Source: Karalla daura (lineage: Eukaryota > Chordata > Actinopteri > Chaetodontiformes > Leiognathidae). From it: DNA of 64,000 nt. Made by a program: the position numbers and the translations under genes. The stretch's first letter is position 1. Each line of letters begins with the position of its first letter. Below, one piece after another: positions 20,143-31,424 of this stretch. The notes beneath the pieces were generated by a model. It was not told the origin of the DNA. It was given only the letters and a program-made list of their open reading frames with translations, and did not search any database. The stretch covers positions 8,247,688 through 8,311,687 of the forward strand of contig CM055205.1 of assembly GCA_029224185.1 (NCBI GenBank). The letters are read 5' to 3'.

Positions 20143-23100
20143 TCAGACCTGGAGGGCATCAGCCAAAGTCACTATTAGTGTAGATAGCGACTTAAAATAT
20201 ATGAGATACCTCTCATAAAGAGGAAAATTTGTCCTTCTCTGAAATGCATCATATGCTATTTCACACACAGTTTCACAATACTGTGTTCAAGTGTGGGAAT
20301 GTTGCGTATTGCACAAATCTGGCAACAAAAATCAACAAAGCCAAGAGAAAAGTGTTCCCTTTAATACCCTAGAAAACAGTCCCCTTTGACAATATCTCTG
20401 TCTACCTTTCCTGTTTGATTTTGTCAAGGAAGTTGGTTTATGTTTTTCTGTAAATCAGTCACTTCCTGAAGATGGTCACTGTGTGCCAGAGTGTGTGTGT
20501 GTGTGTGTGTGGGTGTGTGTGTGTCTTACCCTAGGTGTGTGTGCAGTGCTGTTCATCAGACTCTCTCTCAGCAAGCCCGTCACCACCTCCAGCTCCTGCT
20601 CGGCCTCCCGGACATTGGGGTCAAGCTGGAGGACTTCCTGGAGGTCACTGCTGGCTGACAGGTAGTCCTGACACACACAGAGAAACATATACGTATTTTT
20701 AACTTTGTTAAACCTGTCCCTGTCATGAAGCTGCTTCATAAGACTGAGTGTGTGGCTGCTGAGCACCTCCAGGCCTTTGTGAGCCAGGGCTCTCCTGTAG
20801 AAAGCCTTCTTGTTGCTCGGCTCCAGCTGCAGGGCAGAGTCACAGTCCTGTTTGGCCTCCTCAAAGCGTTTCAGTCTCAGGTAGCAAATAGCTCTGAGGA
20901 ACAGGCGCAGAGAGGATGAGAGTCAGAGGAAACTGGCATGAGCTACAGGTGGTGGTAAACCTTGGGGAGAAGTCTAATCTGAGAGAAGAAGCAGCAGTAA
21001 CATTTTTCAGTTTCACCGTTTGACACCTGACTGATCTCAAAATGAAACTAAAAGTCACACTGAGCTGTCCAACTGGTTCGTCTCATGTTCCCCAACGTGA
21101 TACGAGCCGTCACTGACAGTGACGTCACGCGTTAATGACAGCAGATGACACCAGGGTGATCATGTGCTGCCCTCTGCTGTTTTCTTCTGCTATTTTGTCC
21201 TAAAAACAGAGATTCAGTGTGGCACATCTAGAAGCTATGGGAGGGTCCCCGTGTCTGCAGTATCATCCAGTGTAAGTGTCGTATGACTAGATGAATAAGA
21301 TCTAAACGGCCACATAGTTATTCTCACAGTGTCTTTCTCTTAGTTTAATGCAGGAAACAGCAACTTCTCCCTTCTCCCAGCCTTGAAACAATGCCATAAT
21401 ATATTGACATTGTTTTCACTACTGGAAAAGTACAGTACAAAGGTACTACAAAGGTACAGGTACTACATGCAAGTTTATGTTCAGTTTATGTTTACATTTA
21501 CTTTTGCACACTATATTTTATTTAACACATTTTGGATTATGTGGGAGGGGTGTTTTTCCTGCCTCAGTCTGGCAAACCAGCCCAGCGTACCTGTTAGTGA
21601 AGAGAGCACATTCATCAGGTTTCAGGGTTATACATTCGCTGTACTTCTGCAGAGCCTCCTCGAAGTTTCCTTTCTTGACTAGGTCGTTGCCCTCCCGTTT
21701 CAGCACAGTGCAGCGGGCCTCTTTCCTCCTAGCTGTGGTGAAGAAACACACACACACACACACAAAATAAACCCATAAAGTAAATAGCTGTTTAGACTTC
21801 CTGACTCCCTGATTTTTTTCCCCTTTACGGTGTCTGAGTGAATTATAGATGTGCTCCACATGTCAGGGCCACTATTGATTTGTTTGTCTTTCAAGAAGCC
21901 CTCTGCAGCAGCTCATCTCATCACAACAAACTTTTGGACAGATCAATAGATCCATCCGTCCTGTCCAGAGGCAGCAGAATGAATGGGCCAGACACTGAGC
22001 TTTTTGTTTTTAATGCTACACATTGAAAACCACGGTGTCTCACGACTTAGAGGCACACAAAAGGGAAGTCAATACGGGCTCTGCTGGTCCTCAGTCAGAC
22101 TTCTTGTTCCATGAAACTCTGCCTTGAAGCTGAGAAACTGAATCGATGAATCACCACCTTTGCAGCAGAGTACCAACGTACTCATCCAAAGCAGTAATAA
22201 GAACGCGTTAATACCGGGGAGGGGACTGCGTGGCAGAGATAAAAAGCTCTGATTAAATCAGCTGCAGCGATGAATCCCGGGGTTGTACCACGGAGACGGT
22301 CCCTTTCATTATAATCTATGAGGCAATAAGACAGTAGGAATCAGCACGGGCAGTGCTGGAAGGCATCTGGAGAGCTAAGGAGATTTTCAATATCAACATC
22401 ATCAGCAGCAGCTCAATCACAGCGCGCCGCTAAATGATCCCAGGCTATTTAAAGCGCGGGGCGCGCTCACAGCGGGTTCACACTGGGGAGCGAGGCGCAG
22501 CACACACGCTCAGGTCTGTGATGTTGTGTTGCGACCGTACACGCAGCCAGCAGGCAAACTCCAGTCTCCAGTAAACTGCACTGAGAAAACGTGCCTCCCT
22601 TATAATGCACTGAATGCAAGGGCCAAACTAGGCATCGCTCGGTTATATCAAATTGTCATTTCTGTGTTTTAAAATTTGTTCAAAATCAGTCAAAAAAATC
22701 TGTTAAAATTTCACAGGAGGAGCAGAAAGAAGGAGTCACACTCTGTGACTCATTTAGCAATGGATGCATTTCTCTATGTGATGTACAATGACTGTAGTAA
22801 TGTCGGGAGCATAAGACCGTTTTGGTTTGGTTTGTTGCTTCCAGGCTGAATTCACTCATGGGAATTAAATGATCCAACTATTTTCTTTTAAAGTGTTTTG
22901 GTCAGAGGTCGGTTTCTTGTGGCTGTTTGTTCTTTGCAACAAGCGTCAAACAGGATTTTACCACTAATCCGAGGTGTTAACTGGGAAGTTGAACCACTCC
23001 CCATCTGTTTCCCCAGCAACAGCGGCGATCTATTCTGAGATCAGCTCTCTGTGCTCGACAGTTCATTTATCTGCACGTGTGTATGTGTGTGTGGATCACA

Positions 23101-26100
23101 TGTTGTGTCAAAGAGAGACTGGTTTATTTTCAGCGCCTATATTTCAATATATATGGACTGATGTGTGACACGCTCTCTGGTTTGTGAGGGCGAGAGCAGC
23201 CTCCAGGAAACCTGACCTGGATTGTTCCATTACAGCAGCACTAGACTCTGCGTAGATCGCCTTCTCATCTGCATTATTGATGATCCGCCCAGACACACAC
23301 ACACACACACACACACACTCTCAGCAGGGCTGCCTTCGTCACTGCTCAGCATTTACACGCTGACTTTAATCGACTGGTGAGGCTCTGCCGCTGTGCTCAG
23401 CCCGCTCCCCACAGTTCATCAGGCCACGTTGTAAAACTGAAATTTGTCTTCTCCATGCGGGGAGGAAGACGTCACGGTTGGACCCGCTGTTAAGCATCGG
23501 AGCAGAGGGGAAGTGACGCGACTGACCTTCCTCCTGGGCGGCCCTGGCGGCCCGGGCCTGGATCTCCTCGGCGCTGACCGGTTTGTCTCTGTGCTGCTGC
23601 TGGACTGACAGAGGCACCGAGGGGATCTCTGGGAGTTTGTCCCTCCAGCCGGGTCCGTCCTGCTCTATGAGCAGCCGGGTGATCCTGCTCAGACACAAAC
23701 ATCAGCACAACTAATCAGCCTGATTCACTTAGACGTGTGACGTCTTAGTCTCTAAGTTTCGTTACTTTCTGGTATGGTGTGTTTATGTGTGTATTCTAAA
23801 TGATTTCCACTTTATCAGTACTGTACTTCCTCTCTCCCCATGTGTATTTCCTGTCTTGCCCCGGTTTCTTGAGTCTGTGTGTGCTCTTTGCAGTTTTTAG
23901 TCAGTTCATCTTATCTGATTCAGGAAGGATTCCAGCAGGTTTTTTTCCCCCACTGCGCCTTCAGCGTGTTCGACCCACTTTAGCTCTTCCTCTGCGTTTT
24001 TGGATGCTCTCGCTGGATTTCTCCTCACCTCTGAGGCGAGGACCCGGAGGTTGAGGCAGCCAAATGGAACCCAACCATTGTTTGTCGTGTTATTTACACC
24101 CGTGCTCCTCCTTTATCTCAGCATCCACTGAGATCAGAGTCGATGAGAGTAGCAGCCAGAGTACGAGAAAACAGCCGAGTGTGTGTGTGTGTGGGTGGGT
24201 GGGTGGGCGGACCCTGGGTGAGTGGGTCCATTAAATATTAACATACCGTTGCTGCGTTTCAAATCCGTACTCCACGCTAGCTCAAATAAACTGTCTGAGT
24301 GTGTTGTGCGTTCGTACTGGAATAAGGGATCGATTCAGTCTAATTGTAGATCAGGGGTGGAACGTCTTTAGTGTCAGTGCGTCTGTGTCTTGTATCTTAA
24401 CGATAATGACAGCAGGGCTTGGTGAGCCTGAAACCTAAATTAAAAAATGAATCGATGATACTGTTTGGATGCAAACTGATTGGTTCCCAGCATTCATAAT
24501 GGAATTTGAAATCAAATCTGATGTTTGGGAATCTCAAACCCACTGATCCCACTCATAGTGAGTCAATATATAGATTTCACTCCGTATCCAGTTACTTAAG
24601 ATGGCAGTGTTGACCGCAGACTTAATCTTTGTTTTGACTCAATACTGAGCGTGCCGTTGTCTTCAGACTGATTTGTTCACTCCTGGAGTCTTCTCTCCCT
24701 CTCTCTTGCATCTCTTGCATCCATCAATGCGAGTGTGAAACCCTCTCTGCACGCTGACCTGTGGACGCTGTCGTGAGCGGCCTGCACGCCGGTGTCAATC
24801 TGGAGGACGGTCTTATAATCCACGTAGGCCTTCCTGTAGCGCTCCAGTGACTCATAGGCCATGGCTCTGCGCAGCAGGGGCTTCAGGGAGTAGGGCTGCA
24901 GCTCCAAAGCCCTAAGAGGATCAGGGAGAGGCACAGACAGGGGATCAGAGCGTCTGCACCTGCACATTGTGTCACCGGTTTTAACTAGGCTGATTGGTGG
25001 CTCTCCATTCATAATCGAGAGAGAGATCCCAGCAACCTCCTGACGCCGCGGTGGCACAGCGTCAGCTACAGGTTTTATGGAGGAGCTGACGCAAAAGTAA
25101 AACATCTGTCACCTCATACTGCTCAGCTGCAGCAACAAATGAAAGAGCATCACATGCAAATCTCACTCCGAGGGGGAATTCCACCATTTTGACTGTTACT
25201 ATAAGTGCCCAGACGTGCTGCTGCATATGAAAACCTTTGTAATTCCCAGTGTGAGCGGCTCAAAAATCAGCATGACTGGCATAATAAACCTGAGGTATTA
25301 CAGGTAGAAATCTTCTTCATCTTCTTAAAAATGATCACGTTGAACTTGATGTTATTGTAAGATTACAAAGCTACATTTGTAAAATGCTCTTTCAAAACAG
25401 TCACATAAAATAAGGCTAAACACAAGAGCGTGTAACACTTTGTACGTACTTGGTGCAGTCCTGTATGCAGTCTGAGCTGTTCCCATCCTTCAGGTAACAT
25501 GCGGCTCTGTTGGAGTAGAGGATGCCCAGGTCCTCTGGACTATCGATTCCTGCAGGAAATAAACCACAAATGTTGTCTTATGTCTCTGTATAGCACACAA
25601 GCGCAAGGACCTTCAAATAAGGTAAAGCTCCATTTAACTTTTGCTGCAGTTTGTGGCCTTAAGAGCCTCAAGAGATCCAGACCAAGGAGAAAAGGGGAGG
25701 ACAGAGACAGCTCCATTTAAAGTGTAGGCTGGCCAGAGATGCTGAGAGGGTGCCTGCTAGACAGATAAATGGATGCGTTATCAGCTCCTGTGCTAGAGTC
25801 ATTTGCTACTCTGTCCTCTCTCCTCCATCATAAGCCTCCACTGCAAACTCACAAAACCCTCCAGCAGACTGTTTCAATCACCATAAACTGCTCCAGTGCC
25901 TGAAAACTGATGTCAACACCGCTGGGAGTCCTCTATGCGACTCCATATTAAAGGAATTAAAAAAAAACAAACAATTCTTGGTTTTGTTTGTTGACTAGTC
26001 TATTTGCGGTCTACGAGAGACAACGGGTCCTAAAACTCATCATGTCCTCATCCATGGGTAGACTTTGGATATTGAAATGCCACTAAAAATAAATTTTTGA

Positions 26101-27867
26101 TTTCTCCTCTGATTCTAGTTCAAACATATGAGTCCGGATGTGTACACACTATTACTGTATCACTCCAGCTACCACTTAATTTGGGAAAAAGTTGCTAAAT
26201 CGTGTTGTTTTGGAGTGCGCACGTAGTCACTTATCGTTCATGTGAGTGGCAGGCAAGACAGCCAGTCTGCATGAAGCCTTAGTGTGGTTGCCAAATAAGC
26301 TTGAAATGGTGCCAGATCTGTGCAGAAATGTTCAGTACAATTCCCAAAACTCAAAACTGGACTGTAAAAACGTTTGTAAGATAGCATCCCAAGGCATTAA
26401 TGTTGAAACAAATGTTTATAGCTTCTATAAAAACACAAGAGAACAAGGGTAAATAGTCCATTTAGCCGTCCTAGGTCACCTTTATGAAAACACCCTTTGT
26501 TGTCACTGCTTTCCCCTCCGTTCTGTCTTCTTTAGCCTGTTCCTGGCTGCGCAGGAAAAGCTTCCCCTCTTGCCAGCATCAAGAGTAAAAGTTGGCCAAG
26601 CGCTTTACCCTTAAAGGTGCGGCGTGACATTCAATCTTGTCTGAAAGGCCCGTACAGCAGCACATGACTCCTACCCACGGTCAGAGCTGTTGTGTGGTGC
26701 CAACTCTGCGCTGCATTCACAAATCATCAGTGACTCATGTCTCAGCAGCACCTGCAGCAGCAGCAGCAGCAGCACCTAGCAGTGTTGTTGGATGCTGTCG
26801 GTGTGGATGGATGCTCGTGTGCGGATCCACATGGGTGACCGGCCCACGCTCATCACAGAGGATGATGAGGCTCGCATTCACAACGGACACGGGACACCGC
26901 GGATGCCATGTGGAACCAAGTGACTCTCGGAGCCGACTTGTATCTGATACCTCATCCCAGGCGCCGATAAGACACTGTCTGTCTTCAGTAAAAAGCACAA
27001 CAGAGTGAAGCATTCTAAGCTCTATCATTGTAATACTGAGACAATTAGCCAATTATTTAGTCAATTGAGGGGAAATCACTCAGCCAAATTGTGTGTTTTG
27101 CTACACTGCCTCATCTTCTGGTAGCTGATGATGCATAATGTTAGGATGTGGGCTGCCAGTTGTAAACAAAACCAGGAATTTTGAATACTCAACCTACATT
27201 TAAAGGAAATCTAACCATTTTTAAACCGGTTTCTGTGATTTAATGGGCTGATATTTTAATTGATTTACCAGCAAGTAGCTGTTTGTAGCTCTACTCTGCA
27301 CCGTCATCACCTGGGACAATAATTAGGTTGTAGTGTGACATGCAACTCTTACTGTCCATGTCCATATTGTCGGTCAGATCTATGGACTTCTACCACACGA
27401 CATCGCAAAAGAGGTTTTTCATATACATGGATGTGATGAATCGACACAGGATGAAAACAGTCATCCTGAGGTGAACTCACTACAGAAATACACACACTGC
27501 TCATCGCCTCCCCACCTGCTTCAGCACATCCTTCAATGGCCTGAGTGTACTTCTCCAGGGCGGCCCCAAACTGTCCATGTTTGAAGAGGTGGTTCCCCTC
27601 ATTCTTGAGCCGGCCCAGGTGAGGAGGAAGGGCCCCGGCGGGGGCGTCCAGGTAACTTGTGTCCTGTGCTGGGCTGCCCTGCTCCTGCTGTCCTCCCACA
27701 GGGCTGTTCTCCCTGCCGTTGGCCACCCCCTTCTCTGGAGCTCTGTGGTTCTGGTTCTTCTCCACGCCGCCTCCACCCCGGCTTCTCGTCCCACTCCCTG
27801 CTGTGGCCTGCTCCTGTCTCCCTCCCCCGCCTCCAGAGCCCGGGGGCTTGTCCTGTGCGTTCCCCAT
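20143..27867 (-). CDS. spag1: SPAG1-like TPR co-chaperone, short form
   Basis: TPR proteins of the SPAG1/TOMM34 group bind the C-termini of HSP70 and HSP90 in the cytosol; SPAG1 is needed for axonemal dynein assembly. Coding exons, in gene order: 27867-27516, 25549-25450, 24911-24759, 23684-23527, 21732-21591, 20893-20767, 20667-20530, then probably 20148-20143 (Val, stop). Phases agree, giving about 391 aa. The start has an in-frame stop 18 bases upstream. A Gly-rich, probably disordered leader (1-80) precedes TPR block 1 (about 85-204), a linker with EQDGPGWRDKLPEIPSVP, and TPR block 2 (about 256-375) with NRAICYL and EAEQELEVVTGLL. The linker and the last helix fit SPAG1 better than TOMM34, and the neighbours polr2k and rnf19a fit SPAG1. 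Human SPAG1 is 926 aa; its N-terminal TPR block and C-terminal domain are not found here. The final exon is uncertain. Confidence 0.82.
20489..20525. repeat. (TG)n microsatellite at a spag1 donor site
   Basis: On the gene strand this is a CA repeat that begins immediately after the GTAAG donor at 20529 of the exon ending at 20530. CA-repeat RNA is a known hnRNP L binding element, so it could affect the last splice. Confidence 0.9.
26130..26488 (+). repeat. Unnamed interspersed repeat, copy 2
   Basis: This is the most complete copy along with 44690-45020. Ordered blocks: cggatgtgta, atcactccagctaccac, gtggttgccaaataagc, ggtgccagatctgtgcag, ggcatt near 26392, tagcttctat, acaagagaacaagg and ggtcaccttta. 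It lies in the first spag1 intron. No open frame of note, no tRNA promoter boxes and no obvious terminal repeats are visible. Confidence 0.75.
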
Positions 27868-29530
27868 CGCTGCTCTCCCTCTGCAGTGTGTTCAAACTCC
27901 CTGCCTCTCCCTCTAGCAGAGCTGCAGCAACTACATCTGTGCCTGGCTGGGGGATTTCTGGAGGACACGCCTCCCGGATGGGATGTCCTGCGTGACGTAA
28001 AAGATGGGGGGAAGTGCCACAGAGATGCAGTGCTGCAGTAAGACAGCTCTGATGGAAAAGCCTCAGCCTCATTAGAGCCTCAGAGCAAAGGGCCCTGGTG
28101 GCTGGCCTGAGGCGGCAATCGCAGAAATAGCAGATATGATGCTCTTTAATGCAGACTATGAGAAAGTCAAATATTTAAAATATCATGATATCACCATGTC
28201 AGTTTTGATGATATGGTATTATCTTCTTTCATTTTTATATTGGAGGTGAAATGAACAAATATTTGTTCTCTACATCTCTAGAAACTTAACACTATTTTTT
28301 TCTTATTTCAGTATAAACTGAATCAGTTGACCTTCATAAAGCCAGTTTCAGATCAGTTGTTAATGTTGTGTTATATATAAAGAGAAAAAAAGCTTGTCTG
28401 CTTCTAGACAGATTCAAGATGATTTTGTTAGTCCACTTTGATTGGAAGGCTTCACTGAAGAGAGGTTTTAGAAACAAAACAATGATCACACAGTGTAAGA
28501 TAATCATAAAATGCAGCTGTGCACATTATACTGTATTAAGCTGTGATGTCCCTTCTATGACATGCTTAAACTTTATTAACATGTTTTTTCTCCGTTATGT
28601 GATCTTCATGGAGCCCGAGTAGGAGTCTTCACTAGTTGCCTGGCAACTGGTCTATTAACACAGTAGAGAGGTCTGTATAATGTGTTGCTGCTTTTCTACA
28701 AACTAAACAAAGACAGGCGGGGTTTGGTTACTTTGGATTGGCTTGGGTTTGCTTCTTTCTCTCAAGTCTTAACGACCTCATCTCTGCATCTTAGCTGTTT
28801 GCATGTGCTTCCCTTTGTTTGTCTGGCTTTCCTCCCACAGTCAAAAATGTTTTAAAGTAAGTTGATTTAGGCCAATTTATTCCCTGCCTTCACCCTGTAT
28901 GTACTGAAGTTAGGCCTCAGCTGACCCTTTGGGACGCTATCATAAGTAAGAAATGGGAAAGATAAGGGATGGATGGACATTAATTATGAATATATCAATC
29001 TTCTTGTCAGACTCTTGGCACGATGGCCTGATTTTCCACACTCTCTCTTTTTCATGATGTATTAAGGTTACACTGCACCTTGAAACATTCCTGGCATTAA
29101 TTAACAGTTGTTCCCTTCCTGGTTGATATACCTAAAAGTGCTTGCATTGTCAATCTGAGGGACGAATTTCGCAAAATACAAATAAATGAAACAAATACAT
29201 TCATTACATCACTTCCCTCTCACCTTCATGTAGAGACACTGACCTCCATGGACAGGCTCAAAACCCATTAGGCATCACTGAAATTCATAATTAATATCTT
29301 AGGACAACTAAAAGATGAAGAGTGGTTAATTTTCTAGAACTCATTTGTTACTGCTACTATTACTATAAGAGATGATAAAGGATAAGAAAAAACAACAAAT
29401 ACAGTCAGACAGTTCTGTATGTTATGTTTTTAATAAGCCATTACTTTTTGGTGAAAAAAAAAAAAAAACAATATGACAGTCATTTAGTTTTAAGTGTAAA
29501 TCCAAAAATCTAGAGCCAATACTGGAGGTC
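27868..29530. other. spag1-polr2k intergenic region
   Basis: The first few hundred bases upstream of the spag1 start are GC-richer and probably hold its promoter and leader, though I cannot place a start site. From about 28150 the DNA is AT-rich and holds a decayed SINE at 28795-28985. I see no exons for the missing SPAG1 N-terminus on the minus strand. An AATAAA on the minus strand at 29542-29537 is a good poly(A) signal for polr2k. Confidence 0.5.
28795..28985 (+). mobile_element. Decayed tRNA-derived SINE (teleost type), body and tail
   Basis: The segment has tttgcatgtgcttccc, then ctttcctcccacagtcaaa, and ends in gggatggatggac. That is the order of the teleost SINE body and tail. The tRNA-like head is not recognisable. 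Confidence 0.6.
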
Positions 29531-29608
29531 TACAGGTTTATTTACATGGTCACACGTTACAAAAATAGTCCAAAGAAATAATAATCAAAGCTGCTGCTTT
29601 CCTCTGCT

Positions 29609-30343
29609 TCACCTGGCATCAAAAACAACCACTGTAATCAAAGAGTCAAGGAAATGTCAAAGTGAAGTTAATTATGTATTATATAAGCATGATTTTAAAT
29701 CACATGAATGGCACACACATATGAAAGGATACATCTCTTTGTTCTCTTCTTGTACATGATCCTGTAGCCGCACTCTCTGCATCGGATGGGATCACGAGCC
29801 TTGATTTCATTTTCCGTGTGACACTCTGCAAGCAAAGAGAAAAACCCAGGCATTAAGTAGGAGGATATAAACTAGAGACATCAACAGATGTAAATTAAAA
29901 CACAATGGGTACTTGTTTGGAAAAATATTTGCTGTTCCTCTAGCTCATAAAGTCTTCATTTTTTTATATTCTGTATATTTAATGGACTAACCCTCATGTG
30001 TACTGCCGCCTGTTCTGCTAACTTGCCCAATCCACCTTGCATATTTTCAATACTAAAGCTCATCCCTTGTACCTCTATAACTAAGTTGTAAAATATATAC
30101 CACTGTAATTATTATATAACTACCTGGCAAAAATAAGACTTATGAATCAATGACAGATTCATAAACTGAAGGGGAAAACGGAGTGATCTCTTTAGATGAT
30201 TACAGTATCTTAATGTGTCATGAGCTAATGGACAGAAGTGGTGCCGCTGTTATCAAAGATACTGGTTACAATATAAAATTACCTCCACATATGTAGATCA
30301 TAGGCTGCTGTTTGGGAGGTTGCAGGTCCTTCTGTGCATCCAT
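29609..30343 (-). CDS. polr2k: RNA polymerases I, II and III subunit RPABC4
   Basis: This is the smallest shared subunit of all three nuclear RNA polymerases, a zinc-ribbon protein bridging core subunits. Coding exons: 30343-30283, 29825-29733 and 29631-29609, the last coding only the final residues and stop. All junctions are GT-AG and phases agree, giving 58 aa, the same as human POLR2K. The four zinc ligands are C19, C22, C36 and C39 in ICGEC and RCRECG; the basic tail YKKRTKRLVVFDAR is fully conserved. An untranslated first exon probably ends at 30585 (donor GTAAAC on the minus strand), spliced to an acceptor just before 30351. It is head-to-head with stk3. Because the exons are tiny, ORF-length methods would miss two of the three. 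Confidence 0.95.
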
Positions 30344-30584
30344 GTTTGTTCCTGTGAAAAAGCAATGATCCCTCAAAAGCATGAGTATAGTGCAGTATGC
30401 TAACAGACAGCATGGTAGCGAAACGAACAGCCTGCGCTATCCTAGCCGGGAGACGAAGTGAACAATACGTCCCCTGGGTATCTCGGAATTTATTGTGAAT
30501 AAAGTTCAAACACAGTATTTTAACAGAGAACAGAGAAAAACAGCAAATCTCACCGTTTAAAGATGCTAACAGCTAGCTGTTTAC

Positions 30585-30670
30585 CTCCTTTTCTCATTCC
30601 GCACACTGTCGCCTCGCGCATGCGCACTGCTGTCATCCACCTCAAATCATCCTGGCTTGTGATTGGTCAT
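30585..30670 (-). promoter_or_regulatory. polr2k: polr2k promoter with NRF1-type site and CCAAT box
   Basis: A palindromic GCGCATGCGC at 30616-30625 is the classic NRF1 recognition core. On the minus strand a CCAAT box (ATTGG at 30662-30666 on the plus strand) lies about 40 bp further upstream. This arrangement is common in TATA-less housekeeping promoters. The predicted leader exon starts just downstream of the NRF1 site. Confidence 0.65.
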
Positions 30671-31424
30671 AGGAAACATCGGTCACTAGACAACGGAAAA
30701 CAAATATGAAATAAAGTAACACAAAGACGTGGTATCTTTTCATTTACCAGGATATAATATTGTTTATGATTACCAACATAGACATAGAACAGTTATAAGT
30801 GGTTGTCTGGTTTTCTCATACAGACGCATTGGCCACATTAACCTAACACGGCATCGCGTACGCCATATTTATGGTGGCATGCTAGCTCTGTAAAACAGTA
30901 CAAGTACATGCGGAAACTGGATTTATTTACTGAAAAAACAGCCCTAATATCTATATGTAAATGATATTGACGCAAGTTTTATTAAGCCAATGACGTTCTT
31001 TGTGTCCATTTTTAATGTAAACAAAATATGTTTAACGTCAATCAAAGATACATGAAGCTTCGCCCACAACAATAGCGTATTCAGATCTCAATTAGAACTA
31101 ATAATACACAAAAAAACAACAACTGTCTTATACATAGAAAGAAAGTCCCATAGACAATGCTTGGAAAATGTTGCAGCTTGCCACTATAATTATGGCGACG
31201 ACGTCAACGTAGCAACAACTCCAGTCCGCTGGGCGGCGCTGTGGAGCAGACGACTCCCTGAAGTGTCCATCATCTGACAAACACTCAGCTGGCCCAGCAC
31301 TAACATTAGTTTTTGACAACAACGACTCTGTCGACAATGTTCACATCTTGACCACCGACCCCTCACACAACTGTAACCCACAACTCGACCGTCGCCTTTT
31401 TGATACTCTCTTAGGTCTCACATC
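30671..31424 (+). promoter_or_regulatory. stk3: polr2k-stk3 intergenic region and stk3 leader
   Basis: The two genes diverge across about 800 bp. Close to the stk3 start there is a CRE-like gacgtcaacg at 31200 and GC-richer sequence from 31190 to 31430. The ATG at 31425 lies in an exon with a good donor 22 bases later. I could not fix the transcription start. Confidence 0.4.

Noticed and set aside
27577..28041. A 154-codon forward frame opposite the first spag1 exon
   Set aside because: It is antisense to a coding exon and has no recognisable family features.
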